Below are positions 18,567 to 26,933 of a DNA stretch of 64,000 nucleotides, piece by piece. Position numbers and translations under genes: made by a program. Numbering within the stretch: position 1 is the first letter of the stretch; each line of letters starts with the position of its first letter. Under the pieces are notes generated by a model that saw only the letters and a program-made list of their open reading frames with translations, made no database searches and was not told the DNA's origin. The stretch is from an uncultured Clostridia bacterium (GTDB taxonomy: Bacteria; Bacillota_A; Clostridia; Christensenellales; Borkfalkiaceae), in NCBI GenBank assembly GCA_934292955.1, contig CAKQXZ010000004.1, forward strand, positions 1 to 64,000, in the 5' to 3' direction.

Positions 18567-18577
18567 TCGACATATAG
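18563..18577 (+). repeat. ATAATCGACYTATAG element, copy 7 (contains cysE stop)
   Basis: Core ATAATCGACATATAG followed by ACCGACTTTTTC. The TAA of cysE is the second to fourth base of the core. Confidence 0.9.
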
Positions 18578-18622
18578 ACCGACTTTTTCGGTATTATTAC
18601 CGATTTGTTATACGGAGAAACA

Positions 18623-19618
18623 ATGGATAAAAACAACGCGAAATGTCCGCATTGCGGATTCGAACTTTACGTCGGCTTAAAAAAGGGGACGGGGTTTTGC
18701 CCGTCATGTAAAAGGCAGTTCGACGCCGAAAAGGCTATAAAACTTTATTCTACTTTGCATGCGTCCGAAGAAAAGGGCGAAAAAAGGGTGGCTAAGGGCA
18801 GCGACTATCTCGAAGTCGAAAGAATTATAGACCGAGCCGAATTTTATCTTAACAAAAAAGAATTCGAAAAAGCAAAGGAAGAATTAAACAGCGCGCTCGA
18901 ATACACAAACACCGATTACCGCGTGTATTTCGGGCTTGTCCGCGCGGAAACGAAAAACCTGACCGACTACAGAAATACCACGCATAAAGAGTATCTCGAA
19001 AAGGCAATAGCGTGCGCAGACAACGAAGAAAAAGCCACGATAACGCGCTTATACAAGGACTTTTATCGTTTGTCCGCTTGCACCGACGAAGAAATCGAGT
19101 TGTATAAAAGCGAAGAAAATCAGGCGATAAAAGGCAAAATCGAAAAGAAACTCAAAGATATTATTCCCGAGTATATGAAAAGGGAAAACTCATACAAGAA
19201 GTATCCGATTTTCTTTTCGTTGTGCTACGTCGCGGCGTTGGCGTCGCTTATCGTTTCCATTATTCTCGACTCCGAATATCTGTATCTGCTTACGGGGATG
19301 TTTTTTGTCGGCGGTTTTGTTCTTACCGTGTCTATGCTCAACGGCAAAAACGCGGTTAAAAACTTCAATGCGTTGCTCGATTTATACGACGCTTTGGACG
19401 GGTTCGGTCTGTCCGTAAAGTTTTATCGCGACGTGCTCGACTGTTTTAAGGAGTGTCAGTCCGCGTTTTCCGAAAAGACCAATTACACAAATCAGCGGAA
19501 GTCGCTTGAAAAAATGTGCGCGACGCTTTACTCTTCAGGCTCGCAAAAAGCCGTAGATTTTATTTCTACGCACGCGACGTTATTTAAGTACTTGCCGATT
19601 GACGACTCGGCAGAATAA
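18623..19618 (+). CDS. Zinc-ribbon, TPR-like and membrane-anchored protein of unknown function
   Basis: The product is 331 residues from ATG 18623, which has ACGGAGAAAC upstream; the frame opens at 18605 without a site. A zinc-ribbon stands at the N-terminus (CPHCGFELYVG ... FCPSCKRQFD, four cysteines). A helical stretch follows that resembles TPR units (residues about 65-190), then two adjacent membrane helices (ISLCYVAALASLIVSIIL-like and LLTGMFFVGGFVLTVSML) near 200-250 and a helical tail. No catalytic motif is seen. It stands alone between cysE and the lysine riboswitch. Confidence 0.65.
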   Translation: MDKNNAKCPHCGFELYVGLKKGTGFCPSCKRQFDAEKAIKLYSTLHASEEKGEKRVAKGSDYLEVERIIDRAEFYLNKKEFEKAKEELNSALEYTNTDYRVYFGLVRAETKNLTDYRNTTHKEYLEKAIACADNEEKATITRLYKDFYRLSACTDEEIELYKSEENQAIKGKIEKKLKDIIPEYMKRENSYKKYPIFFSLCYVAALASLIVSIILDSEYLYLLTGMFFVGGFVLTVSMLNGKNAVKNFNALLDLYDALDGFGLSVKFYRDVLDCFKECQSAFSEKTNYTNQRKSLEKMCATLYSSGSQKAVDFISTHATLFKYLPIDDSAE

Positions 19619-19667
19619 AGGCGAAAATAAAAAAATACAGTTTTTTTGAAAAATGTGCGTTATTTTC

Positions 19668-19696
19668 TTGACGAAAGAGAATGAACCCGCTAAAAT
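19668..19696 (+). promoter_or_regulatory. Promoter for the riboswitch-controlled ABC transporter
   Basis: TTGACG (19668-19673), 17 bases, TAAAAT (19691-19696). The start point would fall just before the lysine aptamer. Confidence 0.75.
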
Positions 19697-19707
19697 GAAA
19701 GAAAAAA

Positions 19708-19876
19708 ATTGATAGAGGCGCAAAACTTATCAGTACCCGACGGCGCAAACGGAATGAAGCCGCGGCGAAAGGAAGTTTTGCCGAAACGGCATATTTCGTC
19801 CGTGAAAGATGCTCGTTGGGTTGCAGCGGAATACGTTGCAGACTGTCGCAAGGAAACTTGCGGAGAGCTATTGAAG
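19708..19876 (+). promoter_or_regulatory. Lysine riboswitch aptamer (L box)
   Basis: The leader carries the conserved L-box segments in order: GATAGAGGCGCAAAACTTAT with CAGTA, AAAGGAAGTTTTGCCGAAAC, CGTTGGGTTGC with GGAATA, GACTGTCGC and GGAGAGCTAT. These are the family's signature pieces of the five-helix lysine aptamer. A terminator follows at 19923-19955, so lysine binding should stop transcription before the transporter gene. Confidence 0.93.
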
Positions 19877-19922
19877 TTTTGCCGTCGGCTTTATTTCCGA
19901 TGTGCTTTAATCGATACTTATT

Positions 19923-19955
19923 CCGTAACCCGTTTCCTTGGGCTACGGTTTTTTT
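19923..19955 (+). terminator. Riboswitch expression-platform terminator
   Basis: CCGTAACCC (19923-19931) pairs with GGGCTACGG (19940-19948), one mismatch, then T7. It is placed between the lysine aptamer and the ABC transporter start. Confidence 0.9.
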
Positions 19956-19980
19956 ATACGATTAAACAGCAAGGAGATAA

Positions 19981-21639
19981 ATGCCTGTGAACAGTAAACT
20001 TAAAAGAGCGGTTATAATTATTATCGCGCTTTTCGTCGCAACGACTTCGGTGTTATTCAGCGGGTGCGGCGTGCAAAAAGAGAAAGAAAAATTATACGTC
20101 GGCATGGAATGCGCATACCCGCCGTATAACTACACCAAATATTCCGATGCCGACGGCGCGGTTAAAATTTCAAACGCCGAAGGTTACGCTAACGGCTACG
20201 ACGTAATGATTGCAAAGCGTATCGCAGAGGGACTTGATCGCGAACTTGTAATAGTCAAGTACGAATGGGACGGACTTATCGGTGCAATTACCGCGGGTTC
20301 GCTCGATCTTATCATTGCGGGTATGAGTCCTACCGAAGAGCGCAAGCAGACCATAGATTTTACAGACGCGTATTACGAAAGCAAACTCGTGCTTGTCGTC
20401 AGAAGCGACGGTGACTACGCAAAAGCTCAATCGCTTTCCGATTTCAGCGGGGCAAAGGTCGTTGCGCAGCGCGGAACTTTCCATGACGTTGCTTTGCAGG
20501 AACAGGCTGCGACCTACGGAATTATCGCAGGTCAGCCGATGGAAGACTTTCCGATGATGACAATGGCGTTAAAGGCGAGAACTATAGACGCATACGTTGC
20601 GGAAGAGCCGGGTGCTAAAGCCGACTGCGCGCAGAACCCCGAACTTACATACATTCATCTCGAAAACAACACGACGGGCTTTACATGTTCGCCCGAAGAC
20701 ACGCAGATTGCCGTAGGTCTTAAAAAAGGCAGCGAGCTTAAAGACGATATCAACCGCATTTTAGCGGGCATTACCGCCGAAGAACGCCTTGAGCTTATAG
20801 AAAACGCGACGAACTATCTTAACGCACCCGAACAGCAGAAAAACGTTTTCGCGCAGATGTGGAGCATTCTGACAGAATATTTCCCCATTATCATCAAAGG
20901 CGTAGGCTATACGTTGCTCGTATCTTTAATAGGTACGATTATCGGGCTTATGATAGGTATTCTTATCGGAATGTACCGCACGATACCCGATCCCAACACA
21001 AACAAAAAATCGGGCAAGGTGCTTAAAGTCTTTAAGAAGATCGGCGACTGGTTGCTTTCCGCGTATGTCGAAATTTTCCGCGGCACGCCGATGATGGTTC
21101 AGGCAATGGTCATTTTCTGGGGCTTTGCCGTGCTTAATAACGGAAAAACTCTCGACGTAATTTTCTCGGGGCTCTTCATCGTTTCCATAAATACAGGCGC
21201 ATATATGGCTGAAATCGTAAGGGGCGGCATTATTTCGGTAAGCAAAGGGCAGTTCGAAGGCGGCTACGCTATCGGTATGACGCACTCGCAGACTATGGTA
21301 AACGTCGTTATGCCGCAGGTTTTAAGAAATATTCTGCCGTCGGTTGCCAACGAGTTCGTTATAAACATAAAAGATACGTCGGTGCTTAACGTAATAGGCT
21401 TTACCGAACTGTATTTTTACGCAAAGAGCATAGTTACTATAAACTATCAGATTTTTGCAACCTATCTGCTTGTCGCTATAATCTACTTTATTTTAACGTT
21501 TACCATAACGCGTATACTCCGCCTTATCGAAAAGAAAATGGACGGAAAAAAGAACTATTCCATTCAGGGCTCGCAGAATATGGATGCCGAATCGTTCGCA
21601 AAAGAAAAACAAGTCGAAGGAGAAAACGCCAATGTCTGA
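19981..21639 (+). CDS. Amino acid (probably lysine) ABC transporter, fused substrate-binding and permease protein
   Basis: The 552-residue product joins two functions in one chain. Residues 1-25 are a lipoprotein signal ending in FSGC. Residues about 34-280 are an SBP type 3 domain ([38 protein letters not shown]). Residues about 290-535 are a HisM-type permease with the [11 protein letters not shown] motif and the EAA loop. The ATG at 19981 has AAGGAGATAA upstream. Lysine is inferred from the riboswitch; family members carry various polar amino acids. The ATPase gene begins inside the last codons (ATG 21632). Confidence 0.92.
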   Translation: MPVNSKLKRAVIIIIALFVATTSVLFSGCGVQKEKEKLYVGMECAYPPYNYTKYSDADGAVKISNAEGYANGYDVMIAKRIAEGLDRELVIVKYEWDGLIGAITAGSLDLIIAGMSPTEERKQTIDFTDAYYESKLVLVVRSDGDYAKAQSLSDFSGAKVVAQRGTFHDVALQEQAATYGIIAGQPMEDFPMMTMALKARTIDAYVAEEPGAKADCAQNPELTYIHLENNTTGFTCSPEDTQIAVGLKKGSELKDDINRILAGITAEERLELIENATNYLNAPEQQKNVFAQMWSILTEYFPIIIKGVGYTLLVSLIGTIIGLMIGILIGMYRTIPDPNTNKKSGKVLKVFKKIGDWLLSAYVEIFRGTPMMVQAMVIFWGFAVLNNGKTLDVIFSGLFIVSINTGAYMAEIVRGGIISVSKGQFEGGYAIGMTHSQTMVNVVMPQVLRNILPSVANEFVINIKDTSVLNVIGFTELYFYAKSIVTINYQIFATYLLVAIIYFILTFTITRILRLIEKKMDGKKNYSIQGSQNMDAESFAKEKQVEGENANV

Positions 21640-22408
21640 TAACGTAATATTAAACGAAAACGTAACGGAAAACCAAGATTGCCCCGTAATAGAAATCAGG
21701 CATCTCGGCAAGACTTTCGGCGATCACGTCGTGCTTAAAGATATCGATTTTACCGTAAAACACGGCGACGTTACCTGCATAATAGGCGCGTCGGGCAGCG
21801 GTAAATCGACACTTCTTCGCTGCCTTAATCTGTTCGAAACGCCGACTTCGGGCGAAATACTTTTCGAAGGGGTTAACGTTCTGGATAACGTAAAACCGAG
21901 CGAATACCGCAAACGCGTGGGAATGGTCTTTCAGTCGTTCAATCTGTTCAAGAATATGAACGTACTTAAAAACTGCACGGTAGGTCCCGTTAAAGTTCTG
22001 AAGCTTAGCAAAGAAGAAGCGATTGCCCGCGCGCTTAAATATTTGGGGCTTGTCGGTATGGCTGAATATGCAGACGCTCGTCCGTCGCAACTGTCGGGCG
22101 GGCAGAAGCAGAGAGTTGCAATCGCCCGCGCGCTTGCAATGCAGCCCGACGTGCTTTTGTTCGACGAACCGACTTCCGCGCTCGATCCCGAAATGGTAGG
22201 CGAAGTTCTTGCCGTTATGAGTGATCTTGCAAGAAGCGGACTTACTATGGTCGTAGTTACTCACGAAATGAGTTTTGCAAGGGATATAGCTTCGCATGTG
22301 GTCTTTATGGATGACGGCGTAATCGTAGAAGAAGGCGCGCCCGAAGACATTTTCGTTCACCCCAAAGAAGAGCGTACCAAAAAATTCCTTGCAAGAATGC
22401 TCGGCTGA
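21632..22408 (+). CDS. Amino acid ABC transporter ATP-binding protein
   Basis: The product is 258 residues from ATG 21632 (GAAGGAGAAAACGCCA upstream), overlapping the permease gene by eight bases; the frame runs back to 21584 but the site supports 21632. Walker [12 protein letters not shown]-loop MVFQSFNLF, signature LSGGQKQR, Walker [14 protein letters not shown] and the His switch VVTHEMSF are all present. It powers the lysine-type importer encoded upstream and shares its riboswitch control. Confidence 0.95.
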   Translation: MSDNVILNENVTENQDCPVIEIRHLGKTFGDHVVLKDIDFTVKHGDVTCIIGASGSGKSTLLRCLNLFETPTSGEILFEGVNVLDNVKPSEYRKRVGMVFQSFNLFKNMNVLKNCTVGPVKVLKLSKEEAIARALKYLGLVGMAEYADARPSQLSGGQKQRVAIARALAMQPDVLLFDEPTSALDPEMVGEVLAVMSDLARSGLTMVVVTHEMSFARDIASHVVFMDDGVIVEEGAPEDIFVHPKEERTKKFLARMLG

Positions 22409-22501
22409 TCGGATCGTCTAAAAAGGCTTAAAACGAGATAAAAGTATAAACAAAATAAATGCGGTTCATAATTGACTTTGTGTAAATGCAAAGGGGGTAT
22501 T

Positions 22502-23248
22502 ATGAACCGCTTTTTATATCTGTTGGTCACTCTTGCCGAAAAATTTACGTCTTTCGGCTTAAATTATTACATCGCGACCGCTTTGTTCGGGTTATGCATT
22601 TTATCCGCGCTTGTTGCCGCGTTTATATCGGTCGTATCGTCAAGGCGGATAAAAGGTCTTACGGGACTGTTTATATTTTATCAGACGGCGTTTATCGTCA
22701 ACGTGGTGTTGTGTGTTTCGGATAGCGAGTTTGGCGGCGGTAAAAATTTTACAAGCAACGCCGATGCTTACGCATTCTGTCTTTCGCAGTTTGCCGTATG
22801 CATGATTTTCTGGCTTATGCTTGCCGATAAAAAAGTCGACAAAAAGCAAAAATCGGCTGAAGTTCCGCAGAAGAATAGCGGCATAATATATTGCGGGAAT
22901 GGCGGCGCGAAATGCCCGATAAACGACCTATACGGCAACTTTTATGCCGAACAAAGTGTAAAAGACGAAGATTTTCGGCGGGGTGACAACGCGGAAGAAA
23001 CGGTGCGATCTATTGAGCTTATCGATAAAATTTTTTGTTCGTCTTTGCCCGATATAAACGTCGCGTATATTAACAATCTTGCCGACGCTTTGCTTGCGCG
23101 TAATATAACCGACGAAGAAAGAGAAAAACTTTTTAAGCTCAAATTCGCGCTTAAAAATCTGAACGCTACGCCCGAATGTATAAGAAACGTTAACGAACTA
23201 TTGCGGTTTCTTCTTAAAAAAGTAGCCGAATACGATATTCCCGCATAA
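22502..23248 (+). CDS. Hypothetical membrane protein with helical cytoplasmic tail
   Basis: The product is 248 residues from ATG 22502, with AAAGGGGGTATT upstream. Three hydrophobic segments occupy about the first 110 residues (YYIATALFGLCILSALVAAF, LFIFYQTAFIVNVVLCV, FAVCMIFWLML). The rest is hydrophilic: a Cys-containing stretch (IIYCGNGGAKCP) and a helical end rich in Leu, Asn and Glu. No family was recognised. It is followed by a strong terminator that contains element copy 8. Confidence 0.6.
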   Translation: MNRFLYLLVTLAEKFTSFGLNYYIATALFGLCILSALVAAFISVVSSRRIKGLTGLFIFYQTAFIVNVVLCVSDSEFGGGKNFTSNADAYAFCLSQFAVCMIFWLMLADKKVDKKQKSAEVPQKNSGIIYCGNGGAKCPINDLYGNFYAEQSVKDEDFRRGDNAEETVRSIELIDKIFCSSLPDINVAYINNLADALLARNITDEEREKLFKLKFALKNLNATPECIRNVNELLRFLLKKVAEYDIPA

Positions 23249-23299
23249 AAAACGAAGCGATAATTTTTACTTTGCCTGATTAAAAAATTTTATATTAAA

Positions 23300-23346
23300 A
23301 AAGTCTGCTTATATGCCGATAATCGACTTATATGCGGGCTTTTTAT
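23300..23346 (+). terminator. Terminator hairpin with element copy 8 in the loop
   Basis: AAAAAGTCTGC pairs with GCGGGCTTTTT (11 bp including three G-U pairs) around a loop carrying ATATGCCG and the core ATAATCGACTTATA. A T tract follows. Confidence 0.85.
23319..23333 (+). repeat. ATAATCGACYTATAG element, copy 8
   Basis: ATAATCGACTTATAT (last base differs), flanked by ATATGCCG and GCGGGCTTTTTA. In sense after the 22502-23248 gene. Confidence 0.88.
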
Positions 23347-23464
23347 TGTTTTTTCGGCGTTTTTTGCGTTTTATTTACCGCTTGCATACGGTTGCTTTTT
23401 TATGAATGTAATGATATAATAACATAACGTAATAAATTACAAATTCGGCTAAGGAGAAGGCTAA

Positions 23465-24433
23465 ATGCGCATAGAACAGTTAAAAAACGCATTGAACGAA
23501 AAAATCGAACCCGTTTACCTTATTTCGGGCGACGATTCGTATTTTTGCGAACTTGCGTTAAAAACCATATCTAAAAAATGCGTGTCTTCGCCCGAACTCA
23601 ACTACGCCGCGTTTGACGGAAAGTACGCGCTTTCGAATCAGGACGAAATCGTTCTCGCTCTTTCGCAATATCCGTTTATGAGCGAAAAAAGAATGATTGT
23701 GTTAAGGGATTTTTATCCGACCGCAAAGGACTTAAAGGGCGGAAAAATGGATAAATATCTTAACGATCCCGCAGATACCGCCGTGCTTGCCATAATAAAT
23801 TCGTCCGTTTGCGAACCGCTTAAAAAGTATGGCAGCGTTTGTTTTGTAGATTGCGGAAAAGCCGACGAAGGCGTGCTTACAAGATATATTTCGGTTACGC
23901 TTAAACACGCCGGGCTTATAATTACCATGTCGAACGCTAAAATGCTTATAGAGTTCTGCCGTTCGGATATGACGAGAATAAGCGGCGAAGTAGAAAAACT
24001 TTGCGCATACTGTAACGGCTGCGCCGAAGTTACCGCAGACGATATCCGCGCGCTCGTTACCAAAGAGCAGGACTATCAGTTATACGAACTTGCCGAGAAC
24101 GTGGCGAGAAAAAATTACGATAAAGCGTATGATATAGTAGCCGAAATGCAGTCTGGCACAACAGATACTTTGCGCCTGTTTTCGGTGCTATACAACTACT
24201 TTCGTCGTCTTTTCTTCTGTGCGACTGCGCAAAAAAGCGACGCAAAACTTGCCGCGCTCTTAGGTGTTAAAGAGTATGCCGTAAAAAAATCGTGCGAACA
24301 GGCAAAGCGATTTACGCCTAAAAGATTAAAACAGATAATCGACACTTTTTCGCGTTATGACGTGGCGTTCAAAAGCGGGCGGGTTTCGGCGGACGCGGCG
24401 TTTTCTATTTGTCTTGCGGAAATAACGCAGTAA
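23465..24433 (+). CDS. holA: DNA polymerase III delta subunit (clamp loader)
   Basis: HolA opens the sliding clamp as part of the clamp loader. The 322-residue product starts MRIEQLKNALNEKIEPVYLI and continues SGDDSYFCELALKTI, the usual HolA opening; an AAA+-like fold with QYPFMSEKRMIVLRDFYP, the IISGEVEKL-type segment (RISGEVEKLCAYC) and a helical C-terminal domain follow. Length fits the family (about 330). AAGGAGAAGGCTAA precedes the ATG. It is probably its own transcription unit. Confidence 0.88.
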   Translation: MRIEQLKNALNEKIEPVYLISGDDSYFCELALKTISKKCVSSPELNYAAFDGKYALSNQDEIVLALSQYPFMSEKRMIVLRDFYPTAKDLKGGKMDKYLNDPADTAVLAIINSSVCEPLKKYGSVCFVDCGKADEGVLTRYISVTLKHAGLIITMSNAKMLIEFCRSDMTRISGEVEKLCAYCNGCAEVTADDIRALVTKEQDYQLYELAENVARKNYDKAYDIVAEMQSGTTDTLRLFSVLYNYFRRLFFCATAQKSDAKLAALLGVKEYAVKKSCEQAKRFTPKRLKQIIDTFSRYDVAFKSGRVSADAAFSICLAEITQ

Positions 24434-24450
24434 TGCGTTAAAACCGGAAA

Positions 24451-24551
24451 AAGCGTTTGCGCCGCCTATTCAAACAATTTAATTTAACTTTTTACGCCGT
24501 AATTCGGTTGCAACGCAAAAAAACATTGCGCCAAACGCTTTATTTTTTTTT
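24451..24551 (+). terminator. Possible long-loop terminator after holA
   Basis: AAGCGTTTGCGC (24451-24462) can pair with GCGCCAAACGCTT (24528-24540), one bulge, over a 65-base gap, followed by TATTTTTTTTT. The long loop makes it less certain. Confidence 0.5.
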
Positions 24552-24663
24552 GAATATATAGTATAATCTTAAAAAAGTAACGTCTTACTCGGGTGCAAGC
24601 CGCTTGTCTTGCATAATGAGCGGGCAATAAAACCATTTACATTATTCGACCGACGGAGAGAAT

Positions 24664-25461
24664 ATGGATAAACTTGCAGAAAAATTATCGGGTTTCTTCG
24701 GAAATTTACAACCTGTATATGCGTTGGAATTCGTTCTGATCGCGTTAGTGTTCTTTATGTCGCTTGACATACTCAGAAAAAACAACGCAAAACTCATTAT
24801 ATGGATATTCGTCTTTTACACCATAGCGGTTTCGATTATCTGTTTTGTTACCGATATGCCGGGATATACCGATTTTTTCCTTATCGCGGTGTTCGTGTTG
24901 GCAATAGTAGCTATGTTTGCAACCGAGATCAAACGCGCCGTGTGGGAGCGTTCGACCAAGGGGACGGATATCAAGCATAACGATGGTTCGCCCGACGGCG
25001 ACGACGCAAAAACCTGTATAAACGAGATTATAAAAGCGGTGCAGAGTATGTCTAAAAACAACGTCGGCGCAATTATAATTCTGGCAAATTCCAATATGCC
25101 GGCGGGTATTCTGGATACCGGTATTTCTATAAATTCGCAGATTTCTTCTGAACTTATAGAAAGTATATTCTTCCCGAAAACGCCGCTTCATGACGGGGCC
25201 ATGATAATAAACGACACGCGCATTCAGGCGGCGGGCTGTTTTCTTCCCCTTTCGCAGGAAATCAATCTGCCTAAGGAACTCGGAACCCGTCACCGCGCGG
25301 GCATAGGCATTACCGAAACGATCAACGTTACGTCTATTATCGTTTCGGAAGAAACGGGCGTTATCTCGGTTGCGCACGGCGGAAAACTTAAACGCTATGC
25401 CGATACCGAAATGCTCAAAAATACGCTTAGAAACTTCTATTGGAAGGAAAAAATCAACTAA
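24664..25461 (+). CDS. cdaA: Diadenylate cyclase CdaA
   Basis: CdaA makes the second messenger c-di-AMP from two ATP. The 265-residue product has three membrane helices in the first 85 residues and a DAC domain with the two catalytic signatures DGAMII and TRHRAGIG, plus NVGAIIILANSN. The length fits CdaA (about 270). A TATAAT lies at 24562-24567 upstream. In most Firmicutes cdaR (YbbR domains) and glmM follow; here only a 35-residue membrane peptide gene follows, 12 bases on. Confidence 0.93.
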   Translation: MDKLAEKLSGFFGNLQPVYALEFVLIALVFFMSLDILRKNNAKLIIWIFVFYTIAVSIICFVTDMPGYTDFFLIAVFVLAIVAMFATEIKRAVWERSTKGTDIKHNDGSPDGDDAKTCINEIIKAVQSMSKNNVGAIIILANSNMPAGILDTGISINSQISSELIESIFFPKTPLHDGAMIINDTRIQAAGCFLPLSQEINLPKELGTRHRAGIGITETINVTSIIVSEETGVISVAHGGKLKRYADTEMLKNTLRNFYWKEKIN

Positions 25462-25473
25462 GGGGTGCTAATT

Positions 25474-25581
25474 ATGAAAAAGAACGATTATAAAAAAAGC
25501 AACGGTATCGTTTCGGCTATACCTTATGTATTGATTGCTCTTGCGCTTGCGTTTATTACGGTTATCGCTCTGCACTCTTAA
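25474..25581 (+). CDS. 35-residue single-pass membrane peptide downstream of cdaA
   Basis: ATG 25474 to TAA 25579-25581, with AAGGGGTGCTAATT as ribosome binding site. The peptide has a basic start (MKKNDYKKSNG) and one membrane helix (IPYVLIALALAFITVIAL). It lies 12 bases after cdaA, so it is almost certainly co-transcribed. Position suggests a partner or regulator of CdaA, but this is inference from context only. Confidence 0.7.
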   Translation: MKKNDYKKSNGIVSAIPYVLIALALAFITVIALHS

Positions 25582-25632
25582 ATAAGCAAATTTAACGCAT
25601 AAACCGAATAACAAACTCGTCGTTCGACGAAA

Positions 25633-25661
25633 AAACGCCTTGTCGTTCGGACAGGGCGTTT
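25633..25661 (+). terminator. Hairpin after the cdaA unit
   Basis: AAACGCCTTGTC (25633-25644) pairs with GACAGGGCGTTT (25650-25661), one G-U, but the T tract after it is poor. Confidence 0.6.
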
Positions 25662-25809
25662 AGTATTTATCAGAAAAATAAGCAGTGAATTTAAGAGTAA
25701 AGTTCATAAAAACGTGCGTGGATTACAGATGTTTTAAGCAGTAAAATTTACAGCAAAAACTTGACATTTATACTCTTGAAATTTGACATTTTTTTTGAGT
25801 AAGCCGAAA

Positions 25810-26403
25810 TTAGCGGTATTTGCGGATAAGACCTTTGACTTTGGCAATGACGCATGCGTTATCGACAACGATGTCGGTCATAGTGCGGTTTTCGGGGTGA
25901 AGAATAATTTTGCCGTTGCGCTTGAAAAAACGTTTTACGGTTGCCGAGTCGTCAATCAGTGCGACGACGATATCGCCGTTGTCGGCGTACTCGGTTTTTT
26001 CACAGATTATTTTGTCGCCGTTGTAAATTCCCGCTTCGATCATGCTTTCGCCTTTGACCTGCAATAAAAAGCATGTTCCGCCGCCGACGAATTCGGGCGG
26101 CAGAGGGTAGTACCCTTCGAGATTTTCTACCGCAAGAATGGGCGAACCCGCGGTAACCGTACCAACGAGCGGCACGCTTACAAACTCGGGCGAGTCGGTA
26201 AGAGAAATGGCGCGGTTCTTGTTCGCGTTGCGGGTTATTATTCCGCGCTCTTCGAGTTTATCGAGATAATAGTGCGCGGTCGCGGTCGACTTGATGTTGA
26301 GCGCGCGACAAATTTCGCGCACGGAAGGCGGATAACCGTTTTCGCACTGATAGTTGCGGACATATTCCGCTACGCCGATGAGTTTTTCTTCTATCTTACC
26401 CAT
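25810..26403 (-). CDS. lexA: SOS repressor LexA
   Basis: LexA represses DNA-damage genes and cleaves itself when RecA filaments form. The product is 197 residues from ATG 26403 (GGGAGCAGTT upstream); the frame goes back to a TTG at 26415 that lacks a site. The N-terminal winged helix contains GYPPSVREICRALNIKSTA. The cleavage site is the Ala-Gly in VGTVTAGSPIL, the catalytic Ser is in GESMIEAG, and the Lys in SATVKRFFK. A GAAC-N4-GTTT SOS box lies about 95 bases upstream. Confidence 0.96.
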   Translation of the reverse strand: MGKIEEKLIGVAEYVRNYQCENGYPPSVREICRALNIKSTATAHYYLDKLEERGIITRNANKNRAISLTDSPEFVSVPLVGTVTAGSPILAVENLEGYYPLPPEFVGGGTCFLLQVKGESMIEAGIYNGDKIICEKTEYADNGDIVVALIDDSATVKRFFKRNGKIILHPENRTMTDIVVDNACVIAKVKGLIRKYR

Positions 26404-26498
26404 AACTGCTCCCAAGCTAAGGCAATACGTTTTGCTGCGGCTGTAACCGCGAGTATTGTGCTTTCATTCAAAGTATAGCATACGCATAAACAAAAAGC

Positions 26499-26510
26499 AA
26501 ACGTTTGTTC
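26499..26510 (-). promoter_or_regulatory. Probable LexA (SOS) box upstream of lexA
   Basis: Minus strand GAACAAACGTTT matches the Gram-positive SOS box core GAAC-N4-GTTC except for the last base. It lies between lexA and the divergent small gene at 26578, so it could affect both. Confidence 0.6.
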
Positions 26511-26577
26511 TTATTTGTGTAAAGTTTTTTTGAAATACAGCCGTTAAAAACGGGTTATATTATATATAAGGTATATT

Positions 26578-26871
26578 ATGAAAAATGTAAAAACCAAAGA
26601 CGGGAAGTGCGTTTTATACGACCGCGACTGCATAGGGTGCGGCGAATGCGAATTCTGCGATCTTAATCCGCTTAAAATTTGCGATAACTGCGGTAAGTGT
26701 CTGCATATGGACGATTATGCCACAATAAAAATAGACGGCATTTACGAGCAGACGGATGCGCATATGCATGACGATCATGACGAATGCGGATGCGGCTGCG
26801 GACATACGCATAACCACGACGACGATTGTGATTGCGGCTGCGAACATACGCATAATCATACAAAGCACTGA
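26578..26871 (+). CDS. Small Cys/His/Asp-rich metal-binding protein
   Basis: A 97-residue product. The first half has a ferredoxin-like cluster of cysteines (CIGCGECEFCDLNPLKICDN then CGKC). The C-terminal third is a repeat of acidic, Cys-Gly and His-rich units: DECGCGCGHTHNH and then DCDCGCEHTHNH. Such tails bind Zn, Ni, Co or Cu in metal chaperones. GGTATATT precedes the ATG. I do not know a named family. It is divergent from lexA and lies 62 bases before dxs on the same strand. A hairpin (26873-26898) without T tract follows. Confidence 0.75.
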   Translation: MKNVKTKDGKCVLYDRDCIGCGECEFCDLNPLKICDNCGKCLHMDDYATIKIDGIYEQTDAHMHDDHDECGCGCGHTHNHDDDCDCGCEHTHNHTKH

Positions 26872-26933
26872 AAACGCCGGCGTAAAAACGGCGGCGTTAT
26901 GGCGCGGCTTGTTTTACTCACATATAATATATT

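Noticed and set aside
19709..19990. 93-codon frame before the ABC transporter
   Set aside because: It runs through the lysine aptamer and its terminator; the conserved RNA explains the sequence.
24336..24350. ATAATCGACACTTTT in holA, similar to the dispersed element
   Set aside because: Only the first ten bases agree; TATAG and the flanks are missing and the codons (QIIDTF) explain it.
24570..24660. Possible riboswitch in the cdaA leader
   Set aside because: A GCAAG/CTTGC hairpin is present, but none of the conserved c-di-AMP or other riboswitch segments were recognised.
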